Assembly: GCA_013420905.1 (NCBI GenBank) | Contig: JAAXNY010000001.1 | Coordinates: forward strand, 8,114,561-8,178,560 | Reading direction: 5' to 3' | DNA from: Collybia mongolica | Lineage: Eukaryota > Basidiomycota > Agaricomycetes > Agaricales > Clitocybaceae | Length of the DNA: 64,000 bases | In this document: one piece after another, positions 44,287 through 59,151 of the stretch | Position numbering within the stretch: position 1 is the stretch's first letter | How the letters are laid out: each line of letters starts with the position of its first letter | The notes under the pieces: generated by a model | What the model was told of the DNA's origin: nothing | Database searches by the model: none | Seen by the model: only the letters and a program-made list of their open reading frames with translations | Program-made: the position numbers and the translations under genes

Positions 44287-46366
44287 CTAGTTTTCTTGTG
44301 AAGTTTGAGAGCCTGCAACCGTACACCTTTCCGTTTCGGCATTTGCCTCTAGTTCCAAGAAAATACCAGTGCGAGAGGTAGATCCTGCAGGGTCCTGCTG
44401 TAACACATTCCGATACTAAGCGTCTCATTATAACCATTCCAGACGGGCGAACGAGAGAGCTTGTAAGTGTTGGGATTTCCTGTACGGACGAAGGAAAGCC
44501 AATATGCAATCAGCTCTGAGGCAAATGAACTCTCCGTTGGCGTCAGTCCTGTAAATGTCACGGATCCATTGAACCTAGTGGGGTTTTTGCTTGAGAGACA
44601 TCCAGGTAGAAGGCAAGTGAGAATTACGTGATGGTAGATCCGAGGAACATCGACCAATTTTCGGCGGCGTGTTCGACGCCGAGGGACGGTTGGTAGGATC
44701 TCGCTGGTTATAACGATAGGTCCAAGTGGGAACATTTCTGGAACATTCGCTTGCCATGATAGTCCTCTGTGGTGATGTCGATTTAGCGTGCTACAACGAG
44801 GATGGGCACTTACGGTACACCTTATGGAAAAGTCGCCCGCTGCGGTCTGCAGCCTCAACGCTTCCGAAACGAAGTCCGAAGAAGGATACAGCTGTTGGTT
44901 TTGCATTATGATATATCATTAGGGAGTGCAAATTCAAACTCACAGCAAGTAGAGTATCAACGTCTTCATTGGTGATCCCCGGACAGAATTTTCTCCAAGC
45001 CGAAGGAATATCTGGTCCACCCACAAGAGTTTCATTGGTCGTCGAACTATGATGTCCGTTATACGTTGTTCTAATGTATTTGAGATCCTAACGCACCCAA
45101 TTATGAAAGGAATGCGATCATAATGTCCAGCTTTCAAGGCCGGAGTTGGGTGATCAGTGATTATAGCCCCGTCGAGAATGGGTTGGAAGGATTTGTACGG
45201 AGTTGTAGCACTGACAACACGTCATTGAGGGACTGAGCAAACCCTCAGATCAATTCACTCACTATGTAGGGCTAATGAAGCCTCTTGGGCACGAGCCAGG
45301 GTACTGACACTCGCAGACCGCAGACATGCCAGTTGAGTTTCAACGGACCCCGTTCCACACCCAGCTTTCTGGGCATAGAAATCGAAGAGAGGCTACGCGT
45401 CCAGTCAGCCATAAAAAGAGGAGCTCATACAGAAGGTAAATACCTTCTGTTGTTCGGGAGTCGGCACTGGCCTACGGGGAACACTTTGAGCGATAGCGCT
45501 ACGAAATAATTTCTCGCGGACTCCCGTAAAGAGAAGGTGAAGCTGGACAGAGCTTCCACCCGAACTCTGGCCATTGATAGTCACCTTGTTCGGATCTCCA
45601 CCAAACCTCGAAACGTATTTGTTGACCCATCTCAATGCCTGGATCTGATCCTGCAAACCAGCATTGAAGTCACCCAGTGAAGAGTTTCGGAACTCTGGAA
45701 CTGCCATAAAGCCAAATGACGACAGCCGGTAGTAGACAGAAACGATAACGACGTTCGGACTCTGTTGAACCCAGTGATCAAAAGGCCAGCTGCGCGGATT
45801 TCCAAACGTAAATCCTGGCAGACGTAAGCAAATATGAGTAGGACTTAACGTATCAATCTGTTTTACCCACCTCCTCCATGGAAATATACAAGGACGGGGA
45901 CTGTAAATAATCATAAGAATCTAAAGTTCATCGAATCAGTAACACACAATCGTCTCCTTCATGTGCCCCAACAGGTGTGTATATGTTGACTTTCAAACAG
46001 TCTTCGCTCCCAGCTCCACCTTGCTCCGTACCTACAAACAAATTAACAAATTAACTAACGAAAAGTCAAAAGCCATACTGATTGGGCCTTGGATACAGAA
46101 ATCTGGATACTTCGTCGCGTCTATTACGTTCCCGTTCATGGCTTGCGTTAATGTTATTCTTGTTGTGTTCAGTGGTAGAGGTGCACGGAACGACGTTGAC
46201 CGACTGGTGGTTCAGCATACGGAATGCCAAGATACGCCACAGCGTTCGAGTAGGTGCGATTCCCAAGGTATTTTGCATAGCCCGTGTCAATAACATCATC
46301 TGCAGACACAACGCGCCCCTGGAAGATAAAACTGGCGACGACCACAAAAGATAGTGATAAATGCAT
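44287..46366 (-). pseudogene. Second copy of CE3, frame broken by indels
   Basis: Mirror of 37877-39961. The signal peptide exon is clean here (MHLSLSFVVVASFIFQ), unlike the left copy. A base is missing in the codons for QRRFRAP (about 46190), and a GTGGG to GTG-type loss and other indels occur downstream. The esterase core from FTFGNPRSWPFDHW to GQSSGGSSVQLHL remains open (45405-45780 region). It is listed as a broken copy because the frame cannot be read through as given; sequence error is more likely than true decay. Confidence 0.75.
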
Positions 46367-47880
46367 GGCGAGAAGTACCAATTACGGGGTGCAGGGCGAA
46401 CTGAATGGTCCTTTATAACTCCCAAATATCCATGTACATATTTTGCTTTTCCCGAAAAAGTCGTGGGGACAGTCAAGTCGACACCGGCAGCGCGCTTGGA
46501 GGAAACAGAGCTTCGGACGTGATCATGCGTCGTTCTTCACGAGTCCTCCTACTCCGGTTTCCCATACATGGAAAATTCGAGCGCAGGCATCAACCTGGAG
46601 TCGAAGCACGGGTTCGCTAATTGAGGCCTATAACAATCGTAGAAGACAGAATTCGGCGGGGCTAGATGACTGAAAGCAGGCCAAAGTTTTGGTCAAGTTT
46701 AAGCTGTGGTGTTGATTAAGATATTTCCAGCTCGAAGTAGAGAGTTTTCGAGTTTTCTGGTATATGGGAGCCCCGAATGCCCCATTCCCAGAACTTCAAT
46801 AGCCTTTGGATATACAGGTCGCTGATAGACCGTAATAAGGGAATTTGCAATCCCTGGCAGCGTGAACCGGAGTCAACCCATGAAGGAAACTTTCAATGTG
46901 CAATTCATTAATTCTCCCACGGTTCCCTGTCGTCGAGCCTCCAAATCATGCGATCTGAAAAAACCGTTTATCTACGCCGACGCCATTCAAACGCTTGAAA
47001 AGATCAGAATGTTCTATTAGCCTGACGCACCAATTCAGTCTGCGGCTGTTCATAGGCAGTTTGTATACCACCACCGCGTGGTGAGCCGAATCAGCCGAGG
47101 CGCATTTAACGGATGACTGGGAAGGAACTCGCCAGTTTCGACCACATCATAATTGTTTGAGGTCTTGGCACTCTAGAGCACTTCGTACAATGGAAGCCAA
47201 AGAAAGTCGAGAGAATAGGTTTGCCCTAGATAGTAAATGCACAATTAAACAAAGATCTCCAAAGCAACAGTCACCATTCCATGGGGATCTTTCTTGGTCC
47301 CATATGAAAACGAGCCCCGTGGGCTGCTACAAAAATCAAAACGACGAAACGTCTAATCAGCATGTACTAGCGGACCCGGTGAAGGCCTTCGACCCCTTAA
47401 AATAATTGCGCTCTGCCACCGCTGATGCTACCAGGCTAACAATAATTCAGTTCCAAATTCGTTCCCCTCACCAGGAACTCGGCGGAAAAATATTGGTCAA
47501 ACTTGATTCAAAACAACCGACAGGTACCTCAAGACCGCCTGTACTCGACATAAGCTCCTCTTACGTCGCACTAGAGGAATCAATTATCTCAAGGCCAGGT
47601 TGAAACCGAGGTTGGCTGATCGGAATTGTCGGCGATTGAACGGGTGGTCGGACGCAACGCCAAGCAGGACGCCGAATTTATTATAAGCAGAGGCGAAAGC
47701 TAAATGTTCCAGGCTACAAAAAAATTATGCAAGGGAAATTGTCACAAGGCGACACAAGTAATGCCGGTCATGAAAATATACAACCTTGCGAAACGATAAT
47801 GATGAGTAGAATTAATTCCAATTTCAAGTCTTAACTAGATGGAATGAGGATGATGTTTTCTGGTTCAAGTTTGTGGGTAC

Positions 47881-49946
47881 CTAGTTTTCTTGTGAAGTTT
47901 GAGAGCCTGTAACTGTACACCTATTCGTTTCAGGGTTTACTTCATGTTCCAAGAAGATACCAGTGCGAGAGGTGGACCCTGCAGGGTTCTGCTGTAGCAC
48001 ATTCCGATACCTATGTCTCGTTATAACCATTCCAGACGGGGGAGCGAGGAAGCTTGTAGGTGTTGGGATTTCCGGTACGGACGAAGGAGAGCCAATATGC
48101 AATCAGCTCTGAAGCAAATGAACTCTCCGTTGGTTTCAATCCGGTAAATGTCACGGATCCATTGAACCTAGTTGGGGGCTTTACTGAGGCATCCAGGTAA
48201 ACAAAGCAAGAATTACGTGATAGTAGATCCGAGGAACATCAACCAATTTTCGGCGGCGTGTTCGACGCCGAGGGACGGGTGGTAGGATCTCGCTGGTTAT
48301 AACGATAGGTCCAAGTAGGAACATGTCGGGAATATTCGCTCGCCATGATAGTCCTCTGTGGTGGTGTCAGTTTAGCGTGCTACAACGAGGGCGAGCACTT
48401 ACGGTACACCTTATGGAAAAGTCGCCCGCTGCGGTCTGCAGCCTCAACGCTTCCGAAACGAAGTCCGAAGAAGGATACAGCTGTTGGTTTGCATGAATAA
48501 TATGTCACTAGGGAGTGCAAATTCAAATTCACAGCAAGTAGAGTATCAACGTCTTCATGACCCCTGGGCAGAATTTTCTCCAAGCCGAAGGAATATCTGG
48601 CCCACCCGTGAGAGTTTCATTGGTCGTTGAACTGTAACATAAGTTATATATTATTCTGGTCTGATTGATATCCTAACGTACCCAATTATGAAGGGAATAT
48701 GAGCATAATGTCCAGCTTTCAAGGCCGGTGTTGGATGATCGGTGTTATAGCCCCGTCGAGGATGGGTTGGAAGGATTTGTACGGCGTTGCAGTACTGCCA
48801 ACACATCATTGAAGGACTGAGCGAACTCAACGATTGATTCACTCACTATGTAGAGGCTAATGAAGCCTCTTGGGCACGAGCCAAGGCACTGACACTCACA
48901 GACCGCAGACATGCCAGTCGCCTTTCAACGGACCCCGTCCCACACCCAGCTTTCTGGGCATAGAAGTCGAAGAGAGGCTACACATCCTGTCAGCCACGGC
49001 AAGAAGCGCTCGCATATAAGGTAAGTACCCTTTGTTGTTCAGGAGTCGGCACTGGCCTGCGAGGGGCACTCTGAGCGATAGCGCTACGGAATAACCTCTC
49101 GCGGACTCCCGTAAAGAGAAGGTGAAGCTGGACAGAGCTTCCACCCGCGCTGGCCGTTGATCGTCACCTTGTTCGGATCTCCACCAAACCTCGAAATGTA
49201 TTTTTGACCCTCAATGCCTGGATCTGATCTTGCAAACCAGCATTGAAGTCACCCAGTGAAGAGTTTCTAAATTCTGGAACTACCATGAAGCCAAATGACG
49301 ACAGTCGGTAGTAGACAGAAACGATAACGACATTCGGACTCTGTTGAACCCAGTGATCAAAAGGCCAGCTGCGCGGATTTCCGAACGTAAATCCTAGTAG
49401 GCAAGAGCAGATATGAGTCGAAGCAAACATATCGTTCTATGTTACTCACCTCCTCCATGGAAATATACAAGAACCGGGACTGTAGATGATTATAAGAATC
49501 TGTAAGCCTTTTAAGTCAGAAACGCACGATTGCTTCTCTGGTGGGCTCCAACAGGCGCATATATGTTGACTTTCAAACAATCCTCACTCCCACGCCACCT
49601 TGCTCCGTAGCTAGAAACAAATCAGCAACAAATTGCCAAAGAATAAAGAGCCCCATACCGATTGGGCCTTGGATACAAAAGTCTGGGTATTTCGTCGCGT
49701 CTATCAGACCCCCACTCAAAACTTGCGTCAATGCGATTCGTGCTGTGTTTAATGGTTGGGGCGCGCGGAAACGACGTTGACCGACTGGGGGTTCAGCATA
49801 CGGAATGCCAAGGTACGCCACGGCATTCGGGTAAGTTCGATTCCCAAGGTACCTCGCATAACCTGTGTCAATAATGTCACGTCCAGACACACTGCGCCCT
49901 TGGATAATGAAACTGGCGACAACCACGAAGATAGTGATAAACGCAT
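47881..49946 (-). pseudogene. Second copy of CE2, frame broken by indels
   Basis: Mirror of 34260-36345. Within the nucleophile exon it has lost three bases around LRWV (about 49,205-49,215), one A of a six-A run, and two bases of the Gln-Ser codons in the GQSAG elbow (about 49,148), which would destroy the active site. Near 48,020 a CA unit is missing from ACACAT. All are slippage-type deletions relative to the left copy. Confidence 0.78.
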
Positions 49947-51318
49947 GACGGGCGACACCAGTACGGGTCGCCGGAGAGTTTGAAGGTCTTTTATAGCTTC
50001 CATACGCATTTTGTTTGCATTAGGCCGAGGGGAAGGTCAAAGTAACGTCGGCAGCGCGCCTGGAAGATTTGACAACTTCAAACATGTTCATGCATTGTTT
50101 TTCGGGAGTCCTCCTACTCCGGTGTTCCGAACATAGAAAATTCGAGCGCGGGTATCCACTTGGAGTTGAGGTATGGAAGATACACAAGCTGAGGCCTAGA
50201 ACAAGCGTGGAATAAACTAGGGCAGGGCTAGATGAATAAATGCAGGCCAAAATTCTAACTGTAGTCCCAATGAGGATAGTCATTCCGAAGCTTCCTGTGT
50301 TTCAAGTTCGATGTTGTGGATCCTCAGTATCCTGAATCACGATGAAACTTTGCAAATCTCATATTTCCGCCCTTTCCAGGGCGTCAAGCTTTAGAGGATG
50401 GTGCATTGTACTGAGGGGTACTGAAAATACAAAAACTCGAACGCTGAACACAAAACTTCCCACGGTCTTTATTATTGATCTTCGATTTTCATACGTACTT
50501 TGCATGCTTCACATCACTCGCATATCGCTCGGCCATCGGGAAAAATCGCCCATTTATGCAAGTACCATTCTAATGGTTGAAAAAAATCGGAATGTTGGCG
50601 TATGAACAGGAACTTGAGCCGAGACATCCATTAAAGGAATGGCTTGGAAGGTCCGAAGGATCTTAAGACTTTGGCCGTGTCAAAACGTTTGAAGACTCGT
50701 TGTAGTCAACGATTTTAGACGCAACCGTATAATGGAAGCAAGCAATTGGAGCATCAACAGCGGCCTTGCCTGCTTTAGTTTAAATGCTGGTGAAATGATC
50801 AATGTATTCTGTAGTTGCGAATGTAAAGGTGCAGTTGGGTTGAGGTGTTAAAACAAGGGTACCTTTCGTCGGATGTCTTTCTCGATTTAATGACATTCCC
50901 TTACGATTATGACCTGCATACCTCGCAACGTGATGTATGATAAGTCCCTGGCATTACGACTTCAATTCTGTCAGGCCCTCCAGGGTTCGGACCACACGTT
51001 GGGTACGAACATAAATAGGCCGCAGTACTCACCTTGATGTCATACAAAAGTTGAAAGGTCTGTCAGAATATTCGAATAAAGGCGGATTCAAGGAGTACCC
51101 GCATGGTGACTTCGATCTGATAACTTTGATAGTACCATGACTATACTTCCATCACGACACTCAATCATAGAGTATGGCGGCAGGAAAATGTGACAATAGT
51201 ATGGCACCTCTGTAGTATTCGCACTATAAGTAGTCTTGGAAGGCGCCAGCAAGAGGCTAAATTGAATCACGGCTAGATTGCTATCGATCTAGAAGTCGAA
51301 AGTCTTCCAGGTAAATAT

Positions 51319-53404
51319 CTAGTTCTCTTGAGATGCTTGACTGCCTATCACTATACACCTCTGCGTCTCGGGTCCACTTCGCGCTCTAAATGCTTCCGCT
51401 GAGAGTTTGCAGTTCCAGAAGGATCCTGCTGTAGCACGATTCGATTCCTGGCAGTAGCGCTGTATGACGGCCAGATCGGTGAGCGGGGCAGCTTGAATGT
51501 ATTGGGGTTCCCCGCGCGAACAAAGGACAGCCAGTACGCTATCAGCTCGGAAGCAAAGGAAGTTTCGACTGGCTTCAGTGGCGTAAACGTCGCCGACCCG
51601 TTAACCCTATTTAGTATGATCGGGGATTAAGAGACGCCGGATATGGGATATAGTCTGATACCCACCCAGTGTTAGATCCAAGGAACATCATCCAGTTTTC
51701 AGCAGCATGTCCAACGCCGGCCCCTCCACTAGTGGGGTTACGTTGATTGTATCGATATGTCCAAGCATTGATGCGTTTAGAATAGCGGCCGCCATGATGG
51801 TCCTCTACGTAAGGCATATGTAGAAGCGTCAGCTAAGGTTACGGGATTCTAGTATAACTCACAGCACATCTCACTGATAGGTCGCCCGACGCTGTTTCCA
51901 TCTGTAGGCAGTAGTGGCGAAGGCAGAAGAGGGATAGCTGCGCTTTCGGTGCTAAACAAAAATCGCTATCGATTTCAGATTGAAACTCACAGCAAGTAGT
52001 GCATTAATATCTGTAGTGGTAAGTGCGGGACAATAGTTCCTCCAAGCTGAGGGAAGGTCCGGCCCACCGGTGAGAGTTTCATTTGTCGTTGCGCTAGAAA
52101 CTGGACTGAGCATTGAGATGGTATGTGAGTCACTTATCTTACCCGACCATGAGTGGAACCTGGGCAATCTTCCAGCATTGATCGATTGTGTTGGGTAAGT
52201 GTAAAAAGTTTCCCATCAATAACAGGACGGAAGGCCCGGTAAGGCCCGGTGCTTGAAAAGTAAGTGAGAAGGCCTGGTTGAAAGGGGAAGCTTTGACTCA
52301 CAAGGCAGGCGGTCTTGCTCCATCTTGCGCACGGGCAAGGACGCTGACACTTGACCCCCTCAGACAGGCTAGCTGAGCTACAGTTGATCCTCTTCCACAT
52401 CCAGCTTGTTCAGCATAGAATTGAAAAAGAGGCTTCAACGTCTGTCAGCCAAAATCGGCAGGAAGACGAAGAAAACACTGCACTTGTTGTTCCTCGGTGT
52501 TGGTAACGGTGTACGATAGACGCTTTGGGCAATAGCGCCGGAATATAATTTCTCGCCAGTGTTTGCAACAAGATGAAGTTCGATTGAACTACCACCTGCA
52601 CTTTCACCATTGATTGTTACTTTGTTGGGTTTCCCCCAAAGCTTGCAATATGTTCCTTTACCCATCTCAACGCTTGGATCTGATCTTGGAAACCCGCATT
52701 GAAATCACCAATCTTTGGGTCACTAAATACGGGGACGGACATGAAGCCAAAAGAAGATAAACGATAGTAAACGGATACGATGACAACATTTGGGCTTTGC
52801 TGAACCCAATGGTCGAATGGCCAATTGCGTGGATTGCCGAAGGTATAACCTGATAAGAGGTAGCGGGTTAGCGACAAATGTTGAGATATAGTAAATATAC
52901 TACACACCACCACCGTGAATATACACGAGAACAGGGACTAAAAAATACATGATTTTACTAATACTAATCTCGTTGAACGACAGAAACGTACGATTGCTTC
53001 CCCGTCGCGCACCGACAGGCGCGTATATGTTTACCTTCAGGCAGTCTTCACTGCCTGCGCCTCCGGCATCACCCTCTAAGGTCAATGAGAAAAGGCTTGC
53101 CATGAAATATGCCCATACGAACGTCCAGTGGTGCCTTGAATGCAGAAATCCGGGTAACTCCTCACGTCTATCACAGCTCCATTGACAGACTGTGTGATTC
53201 GAGTTGTGTTCAGAGGTAGGGGGCTCGGAAACGTCGTTCTCCAAGCGGTGGTTCAGCATATGGAACGCCAAGGTACGCCACGGTGTTGGGCATGGTTCGA
53301 TTCCCTAGGTACTTGGCATAGCCTGTATTAATAACATCGCCGGATACGATGCGTCCTTGGAGAAAAAAGCTCGCTATAGCCACAAGAGATAGTGAAAGTA
53401 GCAT
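51319..53404 (-). pseudogene. Second copy of CE1, frame broken by indels
   Basis: Mirror of 30764-32865. One C is missing from the GNPNK codons just before the nucleophile elbow (about 52,629). Further single-base losses occur around RRFRAP (about 53,215) and in the penultimate exons. The left copy is a complete 541-residue frame, so this one is best read as an erroneous duplicate. Confidence 0.78.
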
Positions 53405-55689
53405 GACGGGCGACTTTGTCGACGTTGCTGGCAGGAACTCTCTGATGAATGACATAGTCTTTATAGTCCCCACTATCCACGTGTACGAAGTACGGTCCAG
53501 GAGATCGCGGAAAGCCCGGATGATCAACAGCACGCTTGCGTTCCAAAATTTAGTCCGTTGGGTACTTAGAAGGCACAGAAAGAACTTCGAACACGGTCAC
53601 GCGCCGCCCTTTCTCCTCCACCACGATGCGCCATCTATTTTCCCTGATTTTCGTCAGATAAGGATGATTGTTCATAACAAAAACGATCCGTGGCATGAAA
53701 ACCTACCTGGTTGAACCGGACCACCGATTTGCGAAGCCTTGGGAAGTTGGGTTGGGCCGATTTCACTTGGATTCATAACATTTAACCTAACTAACTAGAG
53801 GGGTTTCGAACTCCGCCAGTCGAAGATAACCATCGTCGTTTTTGCCTTGCGCGTTGTTTTTGAGATCTCACCTTGTTGGCTTCAGAAAAACACCATTTTC
53901 CCGGATGTTAAACCTCAAAATGCACTGACACGCAAACAAACAAAAAAAGACAAAAAGTAAATAGTAAAAAAAAATCGCCCAAAATAGAATGGACCCAGGA
54001 CGATTCGACCCAATCTATCCGGATTTCCGGGGATGCTTCATTTGGCGCTTGCAAAGGAATATGGAGGTTGATCCCCTAGTAGCATATGTACTTGGGCAAC
54101 GTGGCAAATTCCGTCTATACAACTTGAACCCAGCCAGTATAGAGAAGTATGGGCTAAGCCGGAGCTGACTCTGGTTCATCTCATTCCAGAAACGCCAATG
54201 CCATTCATCGACAAAGGCCCATGGAATCGACATTCCCGAATACCTTGTAGCATCATGAGACGGGGAAGAGGTTGTCATTTCCTTGAGGGCCAGTTCGAAT
54301 GAAGCGTAAACTTGAATATTAATCAAGTAACGGGATCAGTGTCATATCATTCCAAGGCAGTAATCGAAGGAGCTCATGACGATATGCCCATATTTGCACA
54401 TCCCAACCCTTGCGGCATTGCGACGTAAAACTCCGCGGTACTCTTTGTCCTCGACGTCGTAAATCTATTAACCTGGTCATCAAACTCGTGAACCTTATTT
54501 ATTTCAAGGCCTACCTGGATATCCTAAACATGTTTCTTCTTGAAGGTCTCTCTTGGGAGTGTGCGTCGGTACATGGCGACATGGGTTCGCCCAGCACCTC
54601 AGGTTTCCCTTCAGGAATCGTGCGCGCGTAAATCTCATTACGGTAATAGCGAGCCTCAAGACCATGGTCAACATTGGCGCGGGGGACGACGACAACGACA
54701 ACGCCGGTGGCATAGTGAACGAAGCACGCATGGGGAGGGGGGGTGAAAGTGTCGTATGGGTTTAGAGTTGGATTGACTAGAATCGAATCTCCTTCACCTG
54801 GAAGAGAGAGTGTATAGTTTAAGGGGTGGATGGAGAACACAAGACCGGGCTTGTGAGGTGAGCAGGTGGACGAAGGCTAGCTTAGCACTCGCTGATCATA
54901 GCCGTCGTCTTTTAACCCTCTTCGTTAGACCGGTCGATGGGTGATGTATCGCGACGGGGTTGGATGCTCGGCGTTTCGTGGAACCAATCAGGGTTGATCT
55001 AGAGGCTTACCATTAAAGAGGTAGGTTACAGACTGATAATTATAAGGTGTTTTGAATTCGTTGATTAGGAGTGCAGGCCTCGCATTTTAACTGTTCTATC
55101 CGCTTAGCCTCCCTGGTCAACCCGTAATTTAATCTGGAGATGCACCAAGAGAAATCGTCTCCTCACAGAACCGCAAACTGTGTAGCGTCACATAGTCGCA
55201 CTCTCGACCCGACCGAATCGCAGCGCTAGTGTTTAGCAAACGTAGCTAACTCAAACGACCCTCTTGGCCCCTTGGGTCTCGAGACTGGTCAGGGAACTTG
55301 AACGGCTCTTAGTGACGGTATACAGTGGCGAGGATAGCGATCTGCTTGCTGGGTAATTGACACTGGCTAGATGATAAAATTCTACCTAAGCCGGGACCAT
55401 GATTGATTTTGGTCCCAGAAAAGCCAAGCCACATGGATATATCCAGTGACTGGCCCTTGCAGCTCCAAAAAAGCATCTTTTGCACTCCGCTAGTATGAAA
55501 ATCAGTGTAAACAGAAATGTAGATAGAAATTAGGCGGAAATGATCAGTATTCATGCCATCAGCAACTTTTTCTTACGATAGGGTGAACAAGAAGTTTGAA
55601 GGATGTCGAGAGTTTGTTGCGACTCGATCAAGCCGCTAGATTGGAAGGGCACTGGAACTGGTGTACATTGTCATTTCAAAGCTTAAGGC

Positions 55690-56961
55690 TCACGGCTTGC
55701 CGCAGGAGTCAATTACATGCTGTTTGGCGCGCTTCTGTTCTGCACCACCTACTCCAGGGACATCCTCCGGGGCTTCACCATCCTGGTTTAACTTTAATCG
55801 AAAGGTGTTAATGATTCTGTGACAGGAGGTTGTTAGTTCAGAGGCTACTCACGCGGCCACGGTCTGCCCCGGAGTTTATTAAAACAACGGCGGCTTCTGC
55901 ATGTGCAGAGTCCATGGCGAGATGCAATGGAGTATTCCCTTATGGTTGAGTAAGTCACACGGTGAGGTGAAAACAGCCAAATATACCGATTCGATCCGCC
56001 GTATTGAGGCGAGTCTTGTTGGCTGGGGTTGATGAATCCAACAACAATCGTATGAATCCGACGGAGCCGGTAGTTGCCGCTCGATGCCTGTAGTTCAATG
56101 AATGAGAACTTGGCAGGAAGCGGGGTCATTCATCTACGTACATAGGGATTTGGCTCGCCTTATCTTTTGCATTGATCTGGGAAAGAGGTTGGTCAAGAAC
56201 TCCTCGGTCATAACATCGCGTCAAGGATACGTACATCGGCGCCCCTCGAAATCAGGAGTCTGCCAATCTGAAGTATAACGGTCAGAAGAACGGACATGTT
56301 AGTGACAAGCTGACAGCGCACATCGATACGAGATTTAGAGGCGGCGTAGTGCCTTGCGGAGAAGAAAGCCTTGTGTTGGACGTGCAGACTCGTGACCGTA
56401 GTTTTGGGACTCACAGTGGGGTTATTCCCTTGTCATTCTTCCTGTTCCATATCGATTAGACTGTGGAAGACGTTCAGGTCTGATGTATACGTTACCTGTT
56501 TACGTCTGCGCCTGCACCTATCAATTCTTGAACGATCTCTTCATGCCCAGCGCTTACTAAAATTGCAAATTATCATTAGGATGTCAGCGAGAAACTTTCG
56601 AATTCCGAAGGTTCCGTGCCTGCAATATGAAGAGGGGTCCATCCACTATTATCGGGCTTGTCCACTTCAGCTTTTTGATCAATCAAAATCGCGCAATGTC
56701 GATTGAACCGGACGATGCGGCCCAATGCAAGGGGGTCCTTTCATCCTTTGGTTTGCATGTGCTAATTAAACGGAGATGCGGAGTAAAGCAAGGGTACGTA
56801 CCACGTCTAGAGAGTTGATAACCTTTGGATCTTCGGCAACGAGGCACGAAGCAATGAAACTGATCTAACATAATATTCTTCAATTCTGATTGAGTTTTAG
56901 GTGAAAAATAATGATATAGCATACTATTTTGCGCGGCTGCGTGAGCAGATAGATTAGACAT
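55690..56961 (-). pseudogene. Second copy of NAS6/gankyrin, frame broken by indels
   Basis: Mirror of 27185-28463. It has lost one T from the TTTT of exon 2 (QFSLLRAL, about 56,857) and has other small deletions later (for example near the VNTPLH exon, about 55,975, and in the last exon). The GC-AG intron seen in the left arm is identical here. Confidence 0.75.
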
Positions 56962-57094
56962 GTTCAAGACAAAAGGCACAAGGGTTGTGTATGTCTGCAG
57001 GACAGTTTGGGCGAGATGATGGTTACGCGTATACGCGTGAGATGTCACGTGTTTCCGAATCACATCCAACTGTGCCACTTTCTCCGTTTCCACC

Positions 57095-59151
57095 ATGTCC
57101 ATCGCGAAGCCGTACACTTATGCAGAAAATACCACACCCGGTTCAAGTGTCCCCCACACCCTATTACCTTTTCTCCAATCTCAGTCACAAAATACGCTCA
57201 CTCGCCTGTATCAAAAGCCTTCATCATGTCTATCAATATTTCGGTTCATATTCTATCGCGTTGACGGCCTTTTCATGCACTGAAGTCAGACGGCACAGGT
57301 TATTAGCGCCTTTGGAAAGGCAGCTCATAATGAACCTACTTTGGTTAGAATCAGCCATACCTGCGTCGACAATGGCAGCGTGGGTCGTTCGTGAAGGTAA
57401 AAAGTGCAGCAAACATGTACTGTTTTTATTTCTCGCGTGGCTTCAACGAATACAATCAGATATTACGATGACGCACTGGCAACCCTATTTCGTCTTCATA
57501 TTCTACCGACCTCGACTGTAAAACTCGCTTTGAATCCGACGTTCAAGTCGAGTTTCCGACAGGCAATCACGGGCAGGTAAAGTAATCTTCGCCATCAACG
57601 TGAAAATGAACTTGACGGGATTTTTTGTAGTGGATCGAGCGGAAGCTTTGGTGTTCCTGCGGAGAAGACGATAAACGTCCCCCATTTGGTGTGGAAGCCT
57701 TAGACGGTTATGCATTAGAACGGTGGGAGGTGCGTCTTCTCAGCTATGTAATATCGACGCCGATTGATCCAAATATCAGACCATCTTGCATTATATGGTC
57801 GTCAGGGACTGGGCAGCACCCAACTAGGCCATCTCAGGGTGTACTTTTCCTCTTGGAACGCAGTGGGCTCATGGCTAGTATTCGGTACCCATTGCTAAAA
57901 TGCTCATGTTTGCGTGCTGCTGACTTTGAAAGAATTTTCCTAGCGGCTCGCCTCTTCAAATTACTTCGGCAGGATTCCAGTTTCTCCTGCATTCTCCTCA
58001 CGCACAATTGTGGGATCTATTACTCCAATATCTACACATGGCTGAGGTGCGTGTTAAGTATATTAATGCCTTGGATTGCTCTTACGGCATTGCCACAGGA
58101 AAGACAGATGGACCTCGTCGAAGTGCTGAGCTTCCTTTTCATGCTGTCGACAATGCAACTCGGTCGAGTCCGTTGTCCCTCATTTGATGAAAATATTTTT
58201 TGTTGAAACGATTGGCACAGGAATACTCAACCGAGAATCTCGGTGTTAGCCAAAAAGCCATGCTTGAGGACCTCCGTGACTATGGTCTCATATGGCAGCG
58301 GAGGGTTCGTTCTCATTATCTCGCAGAACCTTCTATTCATCCTGCCCTCTTGATAGCCTTCGTCGAAGCGGTTCAGCCCACTCGTCTATCCACCACGCTG
58401 ACTTCATCTTCTCCGCCCCTTCCGACAACTACCGGCACCAGTTCTGGTCCCAAAGAGGGCTTTATTGTGCTCGAGACAAATTATCGAATATACGCCTACA
58501 CAGGTTTCGTCAGATTCCAAATATTTTTTTATTTTATGAAACTCACATCCCATCAGACAACCCACTTCAGACTGCAGTCCTCAACCTCTTTGTTTCACTG
58601 AAGTACCGTTTCCCTAATCTGGTCGTTGGATCCATCACCCGTGACAGCGTCAAGAAAGCGCTCAATAATGGGATATCCGCAGATCAGGTAGATAGTCACA
58701 ATTTTCCGTCTTAAGCACCGCTTCTCATCGAACTCCAGATAATCAGTTATCTAATTAGTCATGCCCACCCTCAAATGCGAAAGAATGTGAGCAACCCTCC
58801 TTCTACGAATCCCGTCGGGCGGCTGACCAACGAACGGTAGAATCCGCTCCTCCCTGTGACTGTTCAGGATCAAATTCGGCTCTGGGAACTAGAAAAGAAT
58901 CGCCTAAAGTCTCAAGAAGGTTCGAGACTTTCATCATCGATACCTTGACACCTAATGTGAATCCTTGAAATAGGTTATCTCTATACTGCCTTTGCGTCCC
59001 AAGCGGATTATGAATTCGTCTTGAATTATGCAAAAGAGCTCGATGTTGTTTTATGGAAAACACGGCAAAACGGTGCTTTTTTGGCAGCTTGGATGGACAC
59101 GCAAACATTAGAGGGTTTATTGAAAGAAGGACCAGTGGGAGCACGTCATGA
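57095..59151 (+). pseudogene. Second copy of TFB2, frame broken by indels
   Basis: Mirror of 24989-27051. The RQAITG codons (about 57,560) are complete here although apparently one base short in the left arm. Conversely one A is missing at VPAEKDD (about 57,663), bases are missing around HYMVSSGTG (about 57,797), and one G of LWENTAKR is missing near 59,056, which shifts the C-terminus. Each arm thus has its own private indels in a gene that is essential in yeast. Confidence 0.78.
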
